NCBI RefSeq assembly: GCF_010727945.1
Contig: NZ_AP022569.1
Span: 558,001 to 622,000 of the forward strand
Length of the DNA: 64,000 nucleotides
DNA from: Mycobacterium cookii
GTDB lineage: Bacteria; Actinomycetota; Actinomycetes; Mycobacteriales; Mycobacteriaceae
Direction: 5' to 3'
Within the stretch, counting starts at the first letter, position 1, and every line of letters starts with the position of its first letter. Below are positions 47,622 through 56,872 of the stretch, piece after piece. The position numbers were made by a program, and so were the translations under genes. Under the pieces are notes generated by a model. The model saw only the letters and a list, made by a program, of their open reading frames with translations, made no database searches and had not been told where the DNA came from.

Positions 47622-49775
47622 TCACCACCAACCGGTGGCCGCCGCCATCTGTCGGCCCAGCTCGTTGGTCAGAGTGCGCACGTAGGTGGCCGACAGGTGA
47701 TGAGCGTCGTGATACACCAACACATTTCCCTCGACCGCCCGACAGATGTCGCGGCGACAGACGGCGTCGCTCATGTCCAGCGGTTTGAGCAACGGGAACT
47801 GGCCGACGAAATCCAGGGTGGTGTTGCGGTCGGACAGCACTTCGGAGCGTTTGATGCCGCACGACTGCGCGTCGCCGCCCTTGGCCAGGCAGTCCGACGG
47901 GTTGAACGGCTGCCCGTCCTTGACCAGCCACGGGGTGTCGCGCATGGCGAGGATCGGAATGTTGTTGTCGGAGAACGCCTGCCAGATCCCGACGTAGGTG
48001 CCCGGCATGACGTCGCCGGGTTTGATGTTCCACGGCCGGGTCGACGTGGTGAACACGAAGTCGGGGTGGTCGGCGATCACCTTGGCCATCGCTTTGGGCA
48101 CCCAGTCGCGGCATTGCGGGTAGGGGTCGTTGTTGCCCATCACCCGCGGCATCGTCTCGGTGGACAGTGCGCAGCCCATCTTGAGGTAGGTGACGACCCT
48201 GAACTGGTGTTTGCGGCCCAGGATGTCGAGCGCCGTCAGCCAGTGTTCGGCATGCGAGCCGCCGGCCAGCGCGATGGTCCGGGTGGCCTTCCGGTCGCCG
48301 TAGGCGCAGGTGATGACCGACGTGTCGTAGAAGTCGCTGATGCAACCATCACGAGTGGACGGCGGGTAGTCCTCCTGGGCTTCCAGCACCGTCGGCCGCA
48401 TCCGCAGGGCCGGCACCCGCAGGTGGTCGATCAAGGCGCGCGCGCCGGGATAGTCGTTCGGGTTCAGCGTCAGCAGTTCTTTGCCGTCGGCGCGTGCGAC
48501 GTTGACATGCTCACGCCAGGTGAACGCCGTCGCGGTGAGCGTGACGCCGAGCAACGCGATCACCGAGCCCAGCACCATCGTTGGTCGGCGTAGCCGTCGT
48601 CGCCAGGGGATCACCGGCGCTGCCGTGGCTTGGGTCGGCCCGCGATGCCGCAGCGGCTCCTCGACGAACCGGTTGGTCAGATAGGCCAGCACACCCGAGA
48701 TCAGCAGTACGCCGGCGCCGTCGACGAAGTTGGCGTGCGCGTGGCCGGAGTAGGCGAGCCAGAAGATCAGCAACGGCCAGTGCCACAGGTACAGCGAATA
48801 AGCGATGTCGCCCAGCCGCACCAGCGGTCTCGTCGCGAGAAGCCGGTTGGGCAGCGGCAAGGAGTCGCCGGTCGCGCGGTTCGCGCCGGCCAGGATGAAC
48901 AGCAGCGTCGCACCGACGGGGACCAGCGCCCACGGCCCCGGGAACTGCTTGACGCCGTCGATGAGTGCGCCGCAGGACAACACCGCGAGCAAGGCGACGG
49001 TCGCGGCCGCGGTGCGCAGCCACATCGGCCAGCGCACGTAGGGGACCAGGGCCCCGGCGAGCGCCCCCAGCAGCAACTCCCACGCCCGGGCGAAGCTGTT
49101 GTAGTACGCGGTCGACTGCTGGGCCTGGTGGGCGATGATCGCGTAGACGAACGACGCCGCCGTCAGCCCGGCGAGCAACACCACGAACGCCGTCCGGAGC
49201 CGGCCGGCGAGGCGACGGCGGAACAGAACGGCGAACCCGAACACCAGCGCCAGGAAGGCGACGTAGAACTGGCCCTGCACCGACATCGACCAGATGTGCT
49301 GCAACGGGCTGACCGATTCACCGGCCCGCAGGTAGTCGGCCACCGTGCCGGCCAACTCCCAGTTCTGGTAGTAGCCGAGGCTGGCCAGGCTCTGGTCGGC
49401 AAACGTTTCCCAGCGGGTTTCAGGCTGAATGAGGACGGTCAGCACCGCGCAACCGGCCAACACCACCACCAGGGCCGGCAGCAGTCGGCGCACCAGCCGT
49501 ACGACCTCAGGTAGCGGCGAAAGAGACGACGCCGGATTGAGCGCCGTGCGCAGCAGTTTGCCGCCGAAGAAAAATCCCGACAAGGCCAGGAATACGTCCA
49601 CCCCGCCGGAGACCCGTCCGAACCACACATGGAACATCGCGACCAGTGCGATCGCAATACCGCGCAGCCCGTCGAGATCGTGACGATAGAACCCGGCTTT
49701 GCGGTTTCCCGCAGCGGATTGGGAGGTGTCCGAAACGGCGGCGACGGCCGAACGGGTCGGGGAGACGGTCAACAT
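47622..49775 (-). CDS. Membrane acyltransferase (OafA/AcylT_3) with SGNH domain, Rv1565c-like
   Basis: The 717-residue protein has the two-domain layout of OafA-type O-acyltransferases. Residues 35-400 form about ten or eleven membrane spans starting HDLDGLRGIAIALVAMFHVW, with the catalytic His in that region and GGVDVFLALSGFFFG. After a last hydrophobic segment near 415, the extracytoplasmic SGNH-like half has IALAGGSHAEHW as the block I region and ends near VYHDAHHLSATYVRT, with the Asp-x-x-His pair (DAHH). It probably transfers an acyl group to a cell-wall polysaccharide or glycolipid. Same position as Rv1565c. Start ATG 49775. Confidence 0.92.
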   Translation of the reverse strand: MLTVSPTRSAVAAVSDTSQSAAGNRKAGFYRHDLDGLRGIAIALVAMFHVWFGRVSGGVDVFLALSGFFFGGKLLRTALNPASSLSPLPEVVRLVRRLLPALVVVLAGCAVLTVLIQPETRWETFADQSLASLGYYQNWELAGTVADYLRAGESVSPLQHIWSMSVQGQFYVAFLALVFGFAVLFRRRLAGRLRTAFVVLLAGLTAASFVYAIIAHQAQQSTAYYNSFARAWELLLGALAGALVPYVRWPMWLRTAAATVALLAVLSCGALIDGVKQFPGPWALVPVGATLLFILAGANRATGDSLPLPNRLLATRPLVRLGDIAYSLYLWHWPLLIFWLAYSGHAHANFVDGAGVLLISGVLAYLTNRFVEEPLRHRGPTQATAAPVIPWRRRLRRPTMVLGSVIALLGVTLTATAFTWREHVNVARADGKELLTLNPNDYPGARALIDHLRVPALRMRPTVLEAQEDYPPSTRDGCISDFYDTSVITCAYGDRKATRTIALAGGSHAEHWLTALDILGRKHQFRVVTYLKMGCALSTETMPRVMGNNDPYPQCRDWVPKAMAKVIADHPDFVFTTSTRPWNIKPGDVMPGTYVGIWQAFSDNNIPILAMRDTPWLVKDGQPFNPSDCLAKGGDAQSCGIKRSEVLSDRNTTLDFVGQFPLLKPLDMSDAVCRRDICRAVEGNVLVYHDAHHLSATYVRTLTNELGRQMAAATGWW

Positions 49776-49831
49776 GATTGACAGACAATCTACCCAACCC
49801 GCAGGCCGTCACGGGTGGCCGAGAAGCGGCG

Positions 49832-50338
49832 TCAGGACTCCAGGATGCGGGTGAGGTAAGGCACCATCTCGGTCGTGCGCGCCGGCGTGACCGTGACCGC
49901 GGGTTCGGTGGCCTCGATCATCTGGTTGTTGCCGAGATACATCGCCACACTCTGAGTGCCGCCCGGCCCGTAGCAGAGCAGATCGCCAGGGCGGGCCTGA
50001 GCCGGTGGGACTTTGCGGCCGACGTTGCACTGCTCCGCCGAGGTCCGAGGCATCTTGACGCCGGCGCCGGCGTAGGCGTACTGGATCAGGCCCGAGGCGT
50101 CGAAGCCGACGATGTTGGCGTTCAGCCCGGTGCCGCGGGTGGGCCCTGTGGCGTTGCCGCCGCCGTACAGGTACGGCACATTGCGCTGCGACAGCGCCCG
50201 CTGAATCGCGTAGTTCACCGACTGCTGGTAGCCGACCAGGGTGGGGCCGGTCGGGTCGGCGCCCGCGACGTCGGGGTTGGCCATGGGAAGCGTCAGCAAC
50301 AGGGCCAGGCTCAGCGGGACGGCGTAGCTGCGTTTCAT
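49832..50338 (-). CDS. ripD: Inactive NlpC/P60-fold cell-wall protein, RipD-like
   Basis: The 168-residue protein has a signal peptide (MKRSYAVPLSLALLL, cleavage near AGADP, about residue 28) and an NlpC/P60 domain. The catalytic Cys is replaced by Ala81 (GFDASGLIQYAYAG) and the usual catalytic His position is Ser130 (GTQSVAMYLG), as in M. tuberculosis RipD, where Ala replaces Cys and the protein binds peptidoglycan without cutting it. The C-terminal Pro/Gln repeat tail of RipD is absent here. ATG 50338 has a GAGAGG site; a GTG at 50347 is an alternative. A long leader with hairpins precedes it. Confidence 0.9.
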   Translation of the reverse strand: MKRSYAVPLSLALLLTLPMANPDVAGADPTGPTLVGYQQSVNYAIQRALSQRNVPYLYGGGNATGPTRGTGLNANIVGFDASGLIQYAYAGAGVKMPRTSAEQCNVGRKVPPAQARPGDLLCYGPGGTQSVAMYLGNNQMIEATEPAVTVTPARTTEMVPYLTRILES

Positions 50339-50642
50339 GTCGATCACCTCTCTGTGGCGTCAGCGCGGTGACTTCGCGCGTCCGCCGCCGTTCCGTCCGA
50401 TCCACCGCGGGGCGTCATGCGCCGGCCCGCCCCGGTGGGGGCCGCACGCCGCGTCGTCGCCGACGAGCGCCCGATGGTGAACCGATGAATTCACAGCAGT
50501 CACTATGGACACTGTGGCAACAAATGACTGCGGGGGCCACCCCATAAGCGCTGGAAGCGGGATTTTTTGTCGTACCGTGACCGAACGGTGACCGCTCGTC
50601 GGTCAGAGCGTCAATCCGCCGCTCGCAGTTGTGATTTGGCTC
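50339..50642 (-). promoter_or_regulatory. Non-coding gap with structured leader upstream of ripD-like gene
   Basis: This 304-base gap has no convincing gene. Read on the minus strand it contains a long hairpin (50402-50438; CGCCCC/GGGGCG with CCACC/GGTGG arms and a 2-base bulge), a GTCA...TGAC hairpin at 50359-50372 near the start codon, and GTGACCG-type repeats near 50576-50593. A promoter near 50490-50520 would give a leader of more than 150 bases. It may be a cis-regulatory RNA or simply a long 5' UTR. Confidence 0.4.
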
Positions 50643-51050
50643 TCACCCAGCGACGGATTCGCCGTGCCAATAGGTGCCGCTGTAGGCGGTCAACAGCGAG
50701 CCGGCGACCGAGCAGAACAGCACGATGACGATCGCCAAAAGCGGCCAGAACGACAGGTACCAACCTTTGAGCAGCGACACCAGCGGCCCGACCAACGCCG
50801 CGGCGACCGCCGCGCCGATTCCGCCCCACACCACCGGGTAGATGTAGAAGTCGACGCCGAACGGCACGGGCGGGCAATCCTCACCGGTGCAGACGTCCTT
50901 GAGGAAGCCGAACAGCATCGAATACCAGTCCGTCCCAAAGACGATGAACACCAGCAGCGCCGACAACGCGAGCAGCGCGCAGACGTCCCAGGGGACCAGT
51001 CGCAGCCGCAGCACCGGCGGCGGGGACTCGGATTGTTGCGGGGCGACCAT
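50643..51050 (-). CDS. Membrane protein, Rv1567c-like
   Basis: The 135-residue protein has three hydrophobic segments (about residues 22-42, 68-92 and 97-120). A short loop between the first and second holds a Cys pair in KDVCTGEDCPPVPFG, which may form a disulphide outside the cell. No family function is known. It corresponds by position to Rv1567c. It starts at ATG 51050 and is 88 bases from the divergent bioA. Confidence 0.75.
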   Translation of the reverse strand: MVAPQQSESPPPVLRLRLVPWDVCALLALSALLVFIVFGTDWYSMLFGFLKDVCTGEDCPPVPFGVDFYIYPVVWGGIGAAVAAALVGPLVSLLKGWYLSFWPLLAIVIVLFCSVAGSLLTAYSGTYWHGESVAG

Positions 51051-51124
51051 CGTGGCTCAATGCTGCCCGATACCCGGGTTTTCCGCGAGCGAACGCGCTG
51101 CGTGGCGGGCTTGATCGGCTGCTT

Positions 51125-51130
51125 TACCCT
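51125..51130 (+). promoter_or_regulatory. -10 element for leaderless bioA
   Basis: TACCCT ends 8 bases before ATG 51139. No ribosome-binding site is present, which fits a leaderless bioAFD transcript. Confidence 0.5.
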
Positions 51131-51138
51131 CAATCGTT

Positions 51139-52455
51139 ATGGCCGCGGCGACTCCTGGGCTCACGCCCGAGCAGATCAGCGCGATCGACGCGGCTCATCT
51201 GTGGCACCCGTACAGCACGATCGGCGCCGAGGCGGTAGCCCCCGTCGTCGCCGTGGGTGCCCGCGGCGCGTGGCTCACCCTGGTTCGCGACGGTGCCGAG
51301 GTCGAGGCGATCGACGCGATGAGCTCGTGGTGGACAGCCATCCACGGCCACGGCCACCCGGTGCTGGACGCCGCGCTCACCACGCAGCTGTCGACGATGA
51401 ACCACGTCATGTTCGGCGGGCTCACCCACGAGCCCGCCGCCCGGCTGGCGCAGCTGCTGGTTGACATCACCCCGGCGGGGTTGGAGACGGTGTTCTTCAG
51501 CGACTCCGGGTCGGTGTCGGTGGAGGTCGCCGCGAAGATGGCGCTGCAGTACTGGCGCAGCCGCGGTAAACCCGGCAAATACCGCCTGATGACCTGGCGC
51601 GGCGGCTACCACGGCGACACTTTCACGCCGATGAGCATCTGCGACCCGGACGGCGGCATGCACTCGCTGTGGAGCGATGTGCTGGCCCGGCAGGTGTTCG
51701 CCCCGCAGGTGCCGCGCGACTACGACCCCGCCTACAGCGCGGCGTTCGAAGCGCAGCTGGCCCGCCACGCCGACGAACTCGCGGCGGTCGTCGTAGAGCC
51801 GGTGGTCCAGGGCGCCGGCGGCATGCGCTTCCACGACCCGCGCTACCTGACCGACCTGCGGCAGATCTGCGACCGCCACGACGTGCTGTTGGTCTTCGAC
51901 GAGATCGCCACCGGCTTCGGCCGAACCGGTGAATTGTTCGCCGCCGACCACGCCCACGTCAGCCCCGACGTCATGTGCGTCGGCAAGGCCCTGACCGGCG
52001 GCTACCTCAGCATGGCCGCGACGCTGTGCACGACCGACGTCGCGCACACCATCAGCTCCGGCGAGGCGGGCGCGCTGATGCACGGCCCGACGTTCATGGC
52101 CAACCCGCTGGCCTGCGCGGTGTCGGTGGCCGCGGTCGAATTGCTGCTCGGTCAGGATTGGCGCTCGACGGTGGCCGAGATCAGCGCGGCGCTGACGACG
52201 GGCCTGCAACCCGCGCGGGAGCTGGACGGGGTGACCGACGTGCGGGTGTGCGGCGCGATCGGCGTCATCGAATGCGACCGCCCCGTCGACCTGGCGATCG
52301 CCACGCCCGCCGCACTGGACCGCGGAGTGTGGCTGCGGCCGTTCCGCAACCTGATCTATGCCATGCCGCCGTTCATCTGCACCCCCGGGGAGATCGCCCA
52401 GGTCACCTCGGCGATGGTGGAGGTCGCCCGTCGCACCGGTTCTCGTAGGCTCTAG
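51139..52455 (+). CDS. bioA: Adenosylmethionine-8-amino-7-oxononanoate aminotransferase
   Basis: BioA converts KAPA to DAPA with SAM as amino donor. The 438-residue fold-type I PLP enzyme opens with [12 protein letters not shown], has [33 protein letters not shown], the PLP-binding Asp in [15 protein letters not shown] and the PLP lysine in [14 protein letters not shown]. Its start is ATG 51139, closely behind a -10 hexamer. bioF follows after 4 bases, bioD overlaps bioF, and the 2H gene overlaps bioD, so the four form one operon. Confidence 0.97.
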   Translation: MAAATPGLTPEQISAIDAAHLWHPYSTIGAEAVAPVVAVGARGAWLTLVRDGAEVEAIDAMSSWWTAIHGHGHPVLDAALTTQLSTMNHVMFGGLTHEPAARLAQLLVDITPAGLETVFFSDSGSVSVEVAAKMALQYWRSRGKPGKYRLMTWRGGYHGDTFTPMSICDPDGGMHSLWSDVLARQVFAPQVPRDYDPAYSAAFEAQLARHADELAAVVVEPVVQGAGGMRFHDPRYLTDLRQICDRHDVLLVFDEIATGFGRTGELFAADHAHVSPDVMCVGKALTGGYLSMAATLCTTDVAHTISSGEAGALMHGPTFMANPLACAVSVAAVELLLGQDWRSTVAEISAALTTGLQPARELDGVTDVRVCGAIGVIECDRPVDLAIATPAALDRGVWLRPFRNLIYAMPPFICTPGEIAQVTSAMVEVARRTGSRRL

Positions 52456-52459
52456 TGCA

Positions 52460-53605
52460 ATGACGCAGATCGAAACCTCACCGCTGGCCTGGCTGGACGC
52501 GCACGCCCAGCAGCGCCGGGAAGCCGGGCTGCGGCGGGCGTTGCGGCCGCGTCCGGCCGTGGCGACCGAACTCGATCTGGCGTCCAACGACTACCTCGGC
52601 TTGTCGCAGCACGCGGACGTCATCGACGCCGGGGTGGATGCGCTGCGCACCTGGGGTGCGGGTGCCACCGGCTCACGGCTGGTCACCGGCAACACCCAGC
52701 TGCACGAAGAGCTCGAGTCGACGCTCGCCGAATTCGTCGGCGCGCCAGCGGGTTTGGTGTTCTCGTCGGGTTACACCGCGAACCTGGGTGCGGTTGTCGG
52801 ACTGTCCGGCCCGGGTTCGCTGCTGATTTCCGACGCGTCCTCACACGCGTCGTTGATCGACGCGTGTCGGCTCTCCCGAGCCCGGGTGGTGGTGACCCCG
52901 CACCGCGACGTCGACGCCGTCGACGCGGCCTTGTCGTCGCGCGACGAGGAGCGGGCCGTCGTCGTCACCGAGTCGATCTTTTCCACCGACGGAGCGCTGG
53001 CCCCGGTCCGCGAACTGCACGACGTGTGCCGTCGGCACCGCGCGCTGCTGATCGTCGACGAGGCGCACGGCCTGGGGGTACGCGGCGGTGGGCGCGGGTT
53101 GCTGCACGAGCTGGGCCTGGCCGGTGCGCCCGACGTGGTGATGACCACCACGCTGTCGAAAGCGCTGGGCAGCCAGGGCGGCGCGGTGCTCGGCTCGGCC
53201 GCGGTGCGCGATCACCTGATCGACTCGGCCCGTACGTTCATCTTCGACACCGGCCTGGCGCCGGCCGCGGTCGGCGCCGCGCTGGCCGCGCTGCGGGTGC
53301 TGGCCACCGAGACCTGGCGGCCGGCCGCGGTGCTGCAACACGCCGCCACGCTGGCACAGATCTGCAACGTGCGCTCGGCGCCGCAGTCGGCGGTGGTGTC
53401 GGTGATCCTCGGCGAACCCGAGGTGGCGCTGGCGGCCGCGACGGCCTGCCTGGACGCCGGCGTGCGGGTGGGCTGCTTCCGGCCGCCGACGGTGCCCGCG
53501 GGCACGTCCCGGCTGCGTCTGACCGCGCGGGCGTCGCTGGAACCCGACGACCTCGCACTGGCTCGCACGGTGCTGACCGACGTGCTCAGCGCCGCACGGC
53601 GTTGA
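52460..53605 (+). CDS. bioF: 8-amino-7-oxononanoate synthase
   Basis: BioF condenses pimeloyl thioester with alanine to give KAPA. The 381-residue enzyme has [23 protein letters not shown], the PLP-stacking His in [22 protein letters not shown] and the PLP lysine in [13 protein letters not shown]. Start ATG 52460 is 4 bases after the bioA stop. Its stop (53603-53605) is overlapped by the TTG start of bioD. Confidence 0.96.
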   Translation: MTQIETSPLAWLDAHAQQRREAGLRRALRPRPAVATELDLASNDYLGLSQHADVIDAGVDALRTWGAGATGSRLVTGNTQLHEELESTLAEFVGAPAGLVFSSGYTANLGAVVGLSGPGSLLISDASSHASLIDACRLSRARVVVTPHRDVDAVDAALSSRDEERAVVVTESIFSTDGALAPVRELHDVCRRHRALLIVDEAHGLGVRGGGRGLLHELGLAGAPDVVMTTTLSKALGSQGGAVLGSAAVRDHLIDSARTFIFDTGLAPAAVGAALAALRVLATETWRPAAVLQHAATLAQICNVRSAPQSAVVSVILGEPEVALAAATACLDAGVRVGCFRPPTVPAGTSRLRLTARASLEPDDLALARTVLTDVLSAARR

Positions 53606-54294
53606 CGGTCCTGGTCGTCACCGGGACCGGGACCGGGGTCGGTAAGACGATCGCCACCGCGGCCCTGGCATCGGCCGCCCGGCAGGTCGGCATCGACGTC
53701 GCGGTGTGCAAACCCGTGCAGACCGGCACCGCCGCCGGCGATGACGACCTCGCCGACGTGACCCGGTTGACCGGGCTGGCCAAGGTGGTCGGGCTGGCCC
53801 GTTACCCGCAGCCGCTCGCGCCGCTGGCCGCCGCCGAGCAGGCCGGCAGATCGCTGCCCACCCGCCGCACCGTGCTCAAACTCATCCGCGCGATCGACCA
53901 TCCGGGGCAGTTGACCTTGGTCGAAGGTGCCGGCGGCCTGCTGGTCGAACTCGCCAGCGGCGGCGTGACGCTGCGTGATCTCGCGGCCGACCTCGGAGCC
54001 GCTGTCCTGGTGGTGGCCACTGCCGAGCTCGGCACCCTCAACCACACCGCGCTGACGGTGGAATCGCTTGCCGCACAGCAACTTTCGTGCGCCGGGCTGG
54101 TGATTGGCAACTGGCCGTCGCAACCGGGGGTGGTGGAGACCACCAACAGGTCGGCGCTGGCCCGGCTGGCTCCGCTCACCGCCCCGCTGCGTGCGGCGCT
54201 GCCCGCCGGGGCGGGATCGATGAGCACCGCCGAGTTCACCGCGATGAGCGCGCACGCGTTCGACCGTCGTTGGCTGGCCGCGCTGGTCGGCTGA
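53602..54294 (+). CDS. bioD: Dethiobiotin synthetase
   Basis: BioD closes the ureido ring of DAPA with ATP and CO2. The 230-residue protein begins (M)[15 protein letters not shown] with the P-loop GTGTGVGKT, then [10 protein letters not shown] with the DAPA-binding Lys, and [12 protein letters not shown]. The start is TTG 53602, which overlaps the bioF stop (TTGA) and gives the same N-terminus as M. tuberculosis BioD. No earlier plausible start exists within the frame that would not run through bioF. Confidence 0.95.
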   Translation: MTVLVVTGTGTGVGKTIATAALASAARQVGIDVAVCKPVQTGTAAGDDDLADVTRLTGLAKVVGLARYPQPLAPLAAAEQAGRSLPTRRTVLKLIRAIDHPGQLTLVEGAGGLLVELASGGVTLRDLAADLGAAVLVVATAELGTLNHTALTVESLAAQQLSCAGLVIGNWPSQPGVVETTNRSALARLAPLTAPLRAALPAGAGSMSTAEFTAMSAHAFDRRWLAALVG

Positions 54295-54803
54295 TGGTCC
54301 ACTCGATCGAGCTGCTCTTCGACCCCGACACCGAGGCCGCGGTCCGCGCGATCTGGGGCGACCTGGCCGCCGCGGATATCCCCAGCCGAGTTCCGACCGG
54401 CCGGCCGCATGTGACGCTGGCGGTGGCCGAGCGGATCGCGCCGGACGTCGACCCGCTGCTGCATTCGGTCAAACGACAGCTGCCGCTCGCCTGCACCGTC
54501 GGGGCACCGCTGCTGTTCGGCCGCGCCAACGCGGTGCTGGCCCGGCTCATCGTGCCGTCGGCCGAGCTGCTCGCACTACACGCCGAGGTGCACCGACTGT
54601 GCGGCCCGTATCTGCTGCCCGGCCCGTTGCCGAACAGCCTGCCGGGCCAATGGACGGCGCACGTGACGGTGGCCCGCCGGGTCGGGGGACCTCACCTCGA
54701 AAGCGCGTTCCGGTTGGCGGGTCACCCGCCGGAGATTCACGGCACAGTGGCCGGTCTGCGGCGCTGGGACGGCACCGAACGCGTCGAATACCCGATCCGC
54801 TGA
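54294..54803 (+). CDS. 2H phosphoesterase / 2'-5' RNA ligase-like protein, Rv1571-like
   Basis: The 169-residue protein carries two HxT motifs, HVTLAV near residue 39 and HVTVAR near residue 121, the hallmark of 2H phosphoesterases that act on cyclic nucleotides or RNA 2'-5' or 2',3' ends. It starts at ATG 54294, sharing the A of the bioD stop. Length and position match Rv1571. Its substrate and its link to biotin synthesis are unknown. Confidence 0.88.
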   Translation: MVHSIELLFDPDTEAAVRAIWGDLAAADIPSRVPTGRPHVTLAVAERIAPDVDPLLHSVKRQLPLACTVGAPLLFGRANAVLARLIVPSAELLALHAEVHRLCGPYLLPGPLPNSLPGQWTAHVTVARRVGGPHLESAFRLAGHPPEIHGTVAGLRRWDGTERVEYPIR

Positions 54804-54804
54804 G

Positions 54805-55992
54805 CTACTTGCCGCTGCTGCCCGGGCTGGCGCCGCTTCCCGTCGTATAGGACGCCGCACCGGTTCCGGCAAGGCCGCCGCCGGAGACGATCAGGTATTC
54901 GTCTCGAATCGCCTTGTCGGACAAGAAGTCCTCGAGTATCTCTCGGGCTCCTGCGGCGTAACGGGCCTGCGCTGACAGCGTGGTGCCCGAGACGTGCGGC
55001 GTCATGGCCTCGTTCGGCATGCTGCGCCACGGGTGATCCGACGGGGGCGGCTGCGGGTACCAGACGTCGCCGGCGTAGCCCGCCAAATGACCACTCTTCA
55101 GCGCCGCCACCACCGCGTCACGCACACAGATCTCGGCGCGCGCCGTGTTGACGATGTAGGAGCCGCGCCGCATCGAGGCGATCAGCTTCTCGTCGAACAG
55201 GTGATAGGTCTGCGGATGCAGCGGCGCGTGGATGGATACCACGTCGACCGAACGCGCCAGCGACGCTGCGTCGGGGTGGTAGGTGACGTTCAATTCCTTT
55301 TCGACCGCATCGGGCAGTCGGCGGGTGTCGAAGTAGTGCAGGTTGACGTCGAAGGGAGCCATCCGCCGCAGGGTGGCCAGGCCGATCCGGCCGGCGGCGA
55401 TCACGCCCACGTCCATGCCCTCGACGTCGTAGGCGCGTTCGACGCAGTCGGCGATATTCCAGCCACCGTCGGTTACCCACTGGTGCGACGCGATGAAGTT
55501 GCGCACCAGCGCCAGAATCTGCATGACGGCGTGCTCGGCGACGCTGATGCTGTTGCAGAACGTGACCTCGGCGACGGTGAGCCCTCGGGCGATCGCCGCA
55601 TCGAGATCGACGTGGTCCGAACCGATACCCGCCGTGAGGGCCAACTTGAGATTCTTCGCCTTGGCGATCCGTTCGGCGGTCAGATATGCCGGCCAAAACG
55701 GTTGAGAGATAACGACGTCGGCGTCGGGCAGTTCGCGCTCGAACTCGGAGTCCGGGCCTTCCTTGTCCGACGTCACAACCAGCTGGTGGCCGTTGCTCTC
55801 CAGGAAGTCGCGTAGACCGAGCTCACCGGACACGCAGCCCAGCAACTCGCCCGGAGTGAAGTCGATCGCCGAGGGGCTCGGCAAGGTCTGGCCGCCGGGG
55901 TAGCCGTGCAGCACCGGAATGCTGTCGCGCGCGTAAACCGGGGGATATCCCGAGACCGGATCCGGATACAGAACAAGCAGAACTTTGGCCAT
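54805..55992 (-). CDS. fdh: NAD-dependent formate dehydrogenase
   Basis: This soluble, metal-free enzyme oxidises formate to CO2 with NAD+. The 395-residue protein aligns through its length with the well-known Pseudomonas sp. 101/Mycobacterium vaccae FDH: GGQTLPSPSAIDFTPGELLG, DVVISQPFWPAYLTAERIA, LTAGIGSDHVDL, EVTFCNSISVAEHAV (with the catalytic-site Asn), AAGRIGLATLRR for NAD, the catalytic Arg in VNTARAE, Gln in WYPQPPPSDHPW and His in TPHVSGTT. An Asp after the second strand (HYFDTRRL) indicates NAD specificity. ATG 55992 is supported by TAGGCT 7 bases upstream. It diverges from the acetoin gene pair and converges with the 2H gene. Confidence 0.95.
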   Translation of the reverse strand: MAKVLLVLYPDPVSGYPPVYARDSIPVLHGYPGGQTLPSPSAIDFTPGELLGCVSGELGLRDFLESNGHQLVVTSDKEGPDSEFERELPDADVVISQPFWPAYLTAERIAKAKNLKLALTAGIGSDHVDLDAAIARGLTVAEVTFCNSISVAEHAVMQILALVRNFIASHQWVTDGGWNIADCVERAYDVEGMDVGVIAAGRIGLATLRRMAPFDVNLHYFDTRRLPDAVEKELNVTYHPDAASLARSVDVVSIHAPLHPQTYHLFDEKLIASMRRGSYIVNTARAEICVRDAVVAALKSGHLAGYAGDVWYPQPPPSDHPWRSMPNEAMTPHVSGTTLSAQARYAAGAREILEDFLSDKAIRDEYLIVSGGGLAGTGAASYTTGSGASPGSSGK

Positions 55993-55999
55993 GGCCCGA

Positions 56000-56005
56000 A
56001 GCCTA
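56000..56005 (-). promoter_or_regulatory. -10 element for leaderless fdh
   Basis: TAGGCT on the minus strand is followed by 7 bases and then ATG 55992. Confidence 0.45.
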
Positions 56006-56052
56006 AACCCGACGCCGGTGACCGCCCGCCGGGGTCGATGACCGCCGTCGCG

Positions 56053-56081
56053 TTGACGACTATCTGCATGCGCGAAACAAT
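56053..56081 (+). promoter_or_regulatory. SigA-type promoter for budA-budB (near leaderless)
   Basis: TTGACG at 56053-56058 is followed after 17 bases by AACAAT at 56076-56081; the ATG starts at 56090, 8 bases after the -10. The 97-base gap from fdh therefore holds divergent promoters. Confidence 0.5.
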
Positions 56082-56089
56082 TGCTCACT

Positions 56090-56872
56090 ATGCCGTTTGA
56101 TCCGGCCGGGTCCGCTGCGAGCGTTCTGCGCGGCTGGGTGCAGGCTTTCCTCTCGCACCGCGACGGCAGCGAGGTCTACCAGACGTCGACGATGAGCGCA
56201 CTACTCGAAGGCGTCTACGACGGCGACGTGACGGTCCGGGAACTGTTGCAGCACGGCGACTTCGGACTGGGAACTTTCAACGGTCTCGACGGCGAGATGC
56301 TGGTACTCGACGGGGTCTGCTACCAGTTGCGCGGCGACGGCAGTGCGCGCGTCGCCGAGTCGGACCAGCGCACCCCGTTCGCCGTCGTCACCTGGTTCGA
56401 CGCCGACCGCGAATTCGACGTGTCGACGCCGGTGGACCGTGCCGGGTTGAAATCGCGGATCGACGAATCGCTGCCGAGCACCAACCTCATCGTCGCGGTC
56501 CGGGTCACCGGCCACTTCAGCGAGATGCGCACCCGCACCGTGACCAAGCAGCACCGGCCCTACCCGCCGTTCAGCGAGGCGACCGACGATCAGCAGGAGG
56601 TGCGGTTCTCCGACGTGACCGGCACGCTGGCCGGCTTTCGGATGCCCGACTACGAGCAGGGCATTTCGGTGGCCGGTTATCACTCTCATTTCATCGACAC
56701 CGACCATCACCACGGCGGCCACGCCCTGGACTACCGGCTGACGCGCGGCCGCGTGCAGATCAGCGTGCGCACCGATCTGCATCTGAGTCTGCCGCGTACA
56801 CCGGAATTCCTTGCCGCAGAGCTGGATAGAAGCGACATGGACGGCGAGATCCGCCGCACCGAGGGAGGATGA
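56090..56872 (+). CDS. budA: Alpha-acetolactate decarboxylase
   Basis: Converts alpha-acetolactate to acetoin. The 260-residue protein has [39 protein letters not shown] with the active-site Glu, [12 protein letters not shown], and the zinc-binding cluster [20 protein letters not shown] (His198, His200 and His211, spaced as in characterised enzymes). The ATG 56090 has no ribosome site but lies at the predicted transcription start. The next gene starts inside the stop codon (ATGA overlap). Confidence 0.94.
   Translation: MPFDPAGSAASVLRGWVQAFLSHRDGSEVYQTSTMSALLEGVYDGDVTVRELLQHGDFGLGTFNGLDGEMLVLDGVCYQLRGDGSARVAESDQRTPFAVVTWFDADREFDVSTPVDRAGLKSRIDESLPSTNLIVAVRVTGHFSEMRTRTVTKQHRPYPPFSEATDDQQEVRFSDVTGTLAGFRMPDYEQGISVAGYHSHFIDTDHHHGGHALDYRLTRGRVQISVRTDLHLSLPRTPEFLAAELDRSDMDGEIRRTEGG

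Noticed and set aside
50339..50642. ydaO (cyclic di-AMP) riboswitch before the RipD-like gene
   Set aside because: Such switches often precede NlpC/P60 genes, but the conserved ydaO core sequences could not be matched here.
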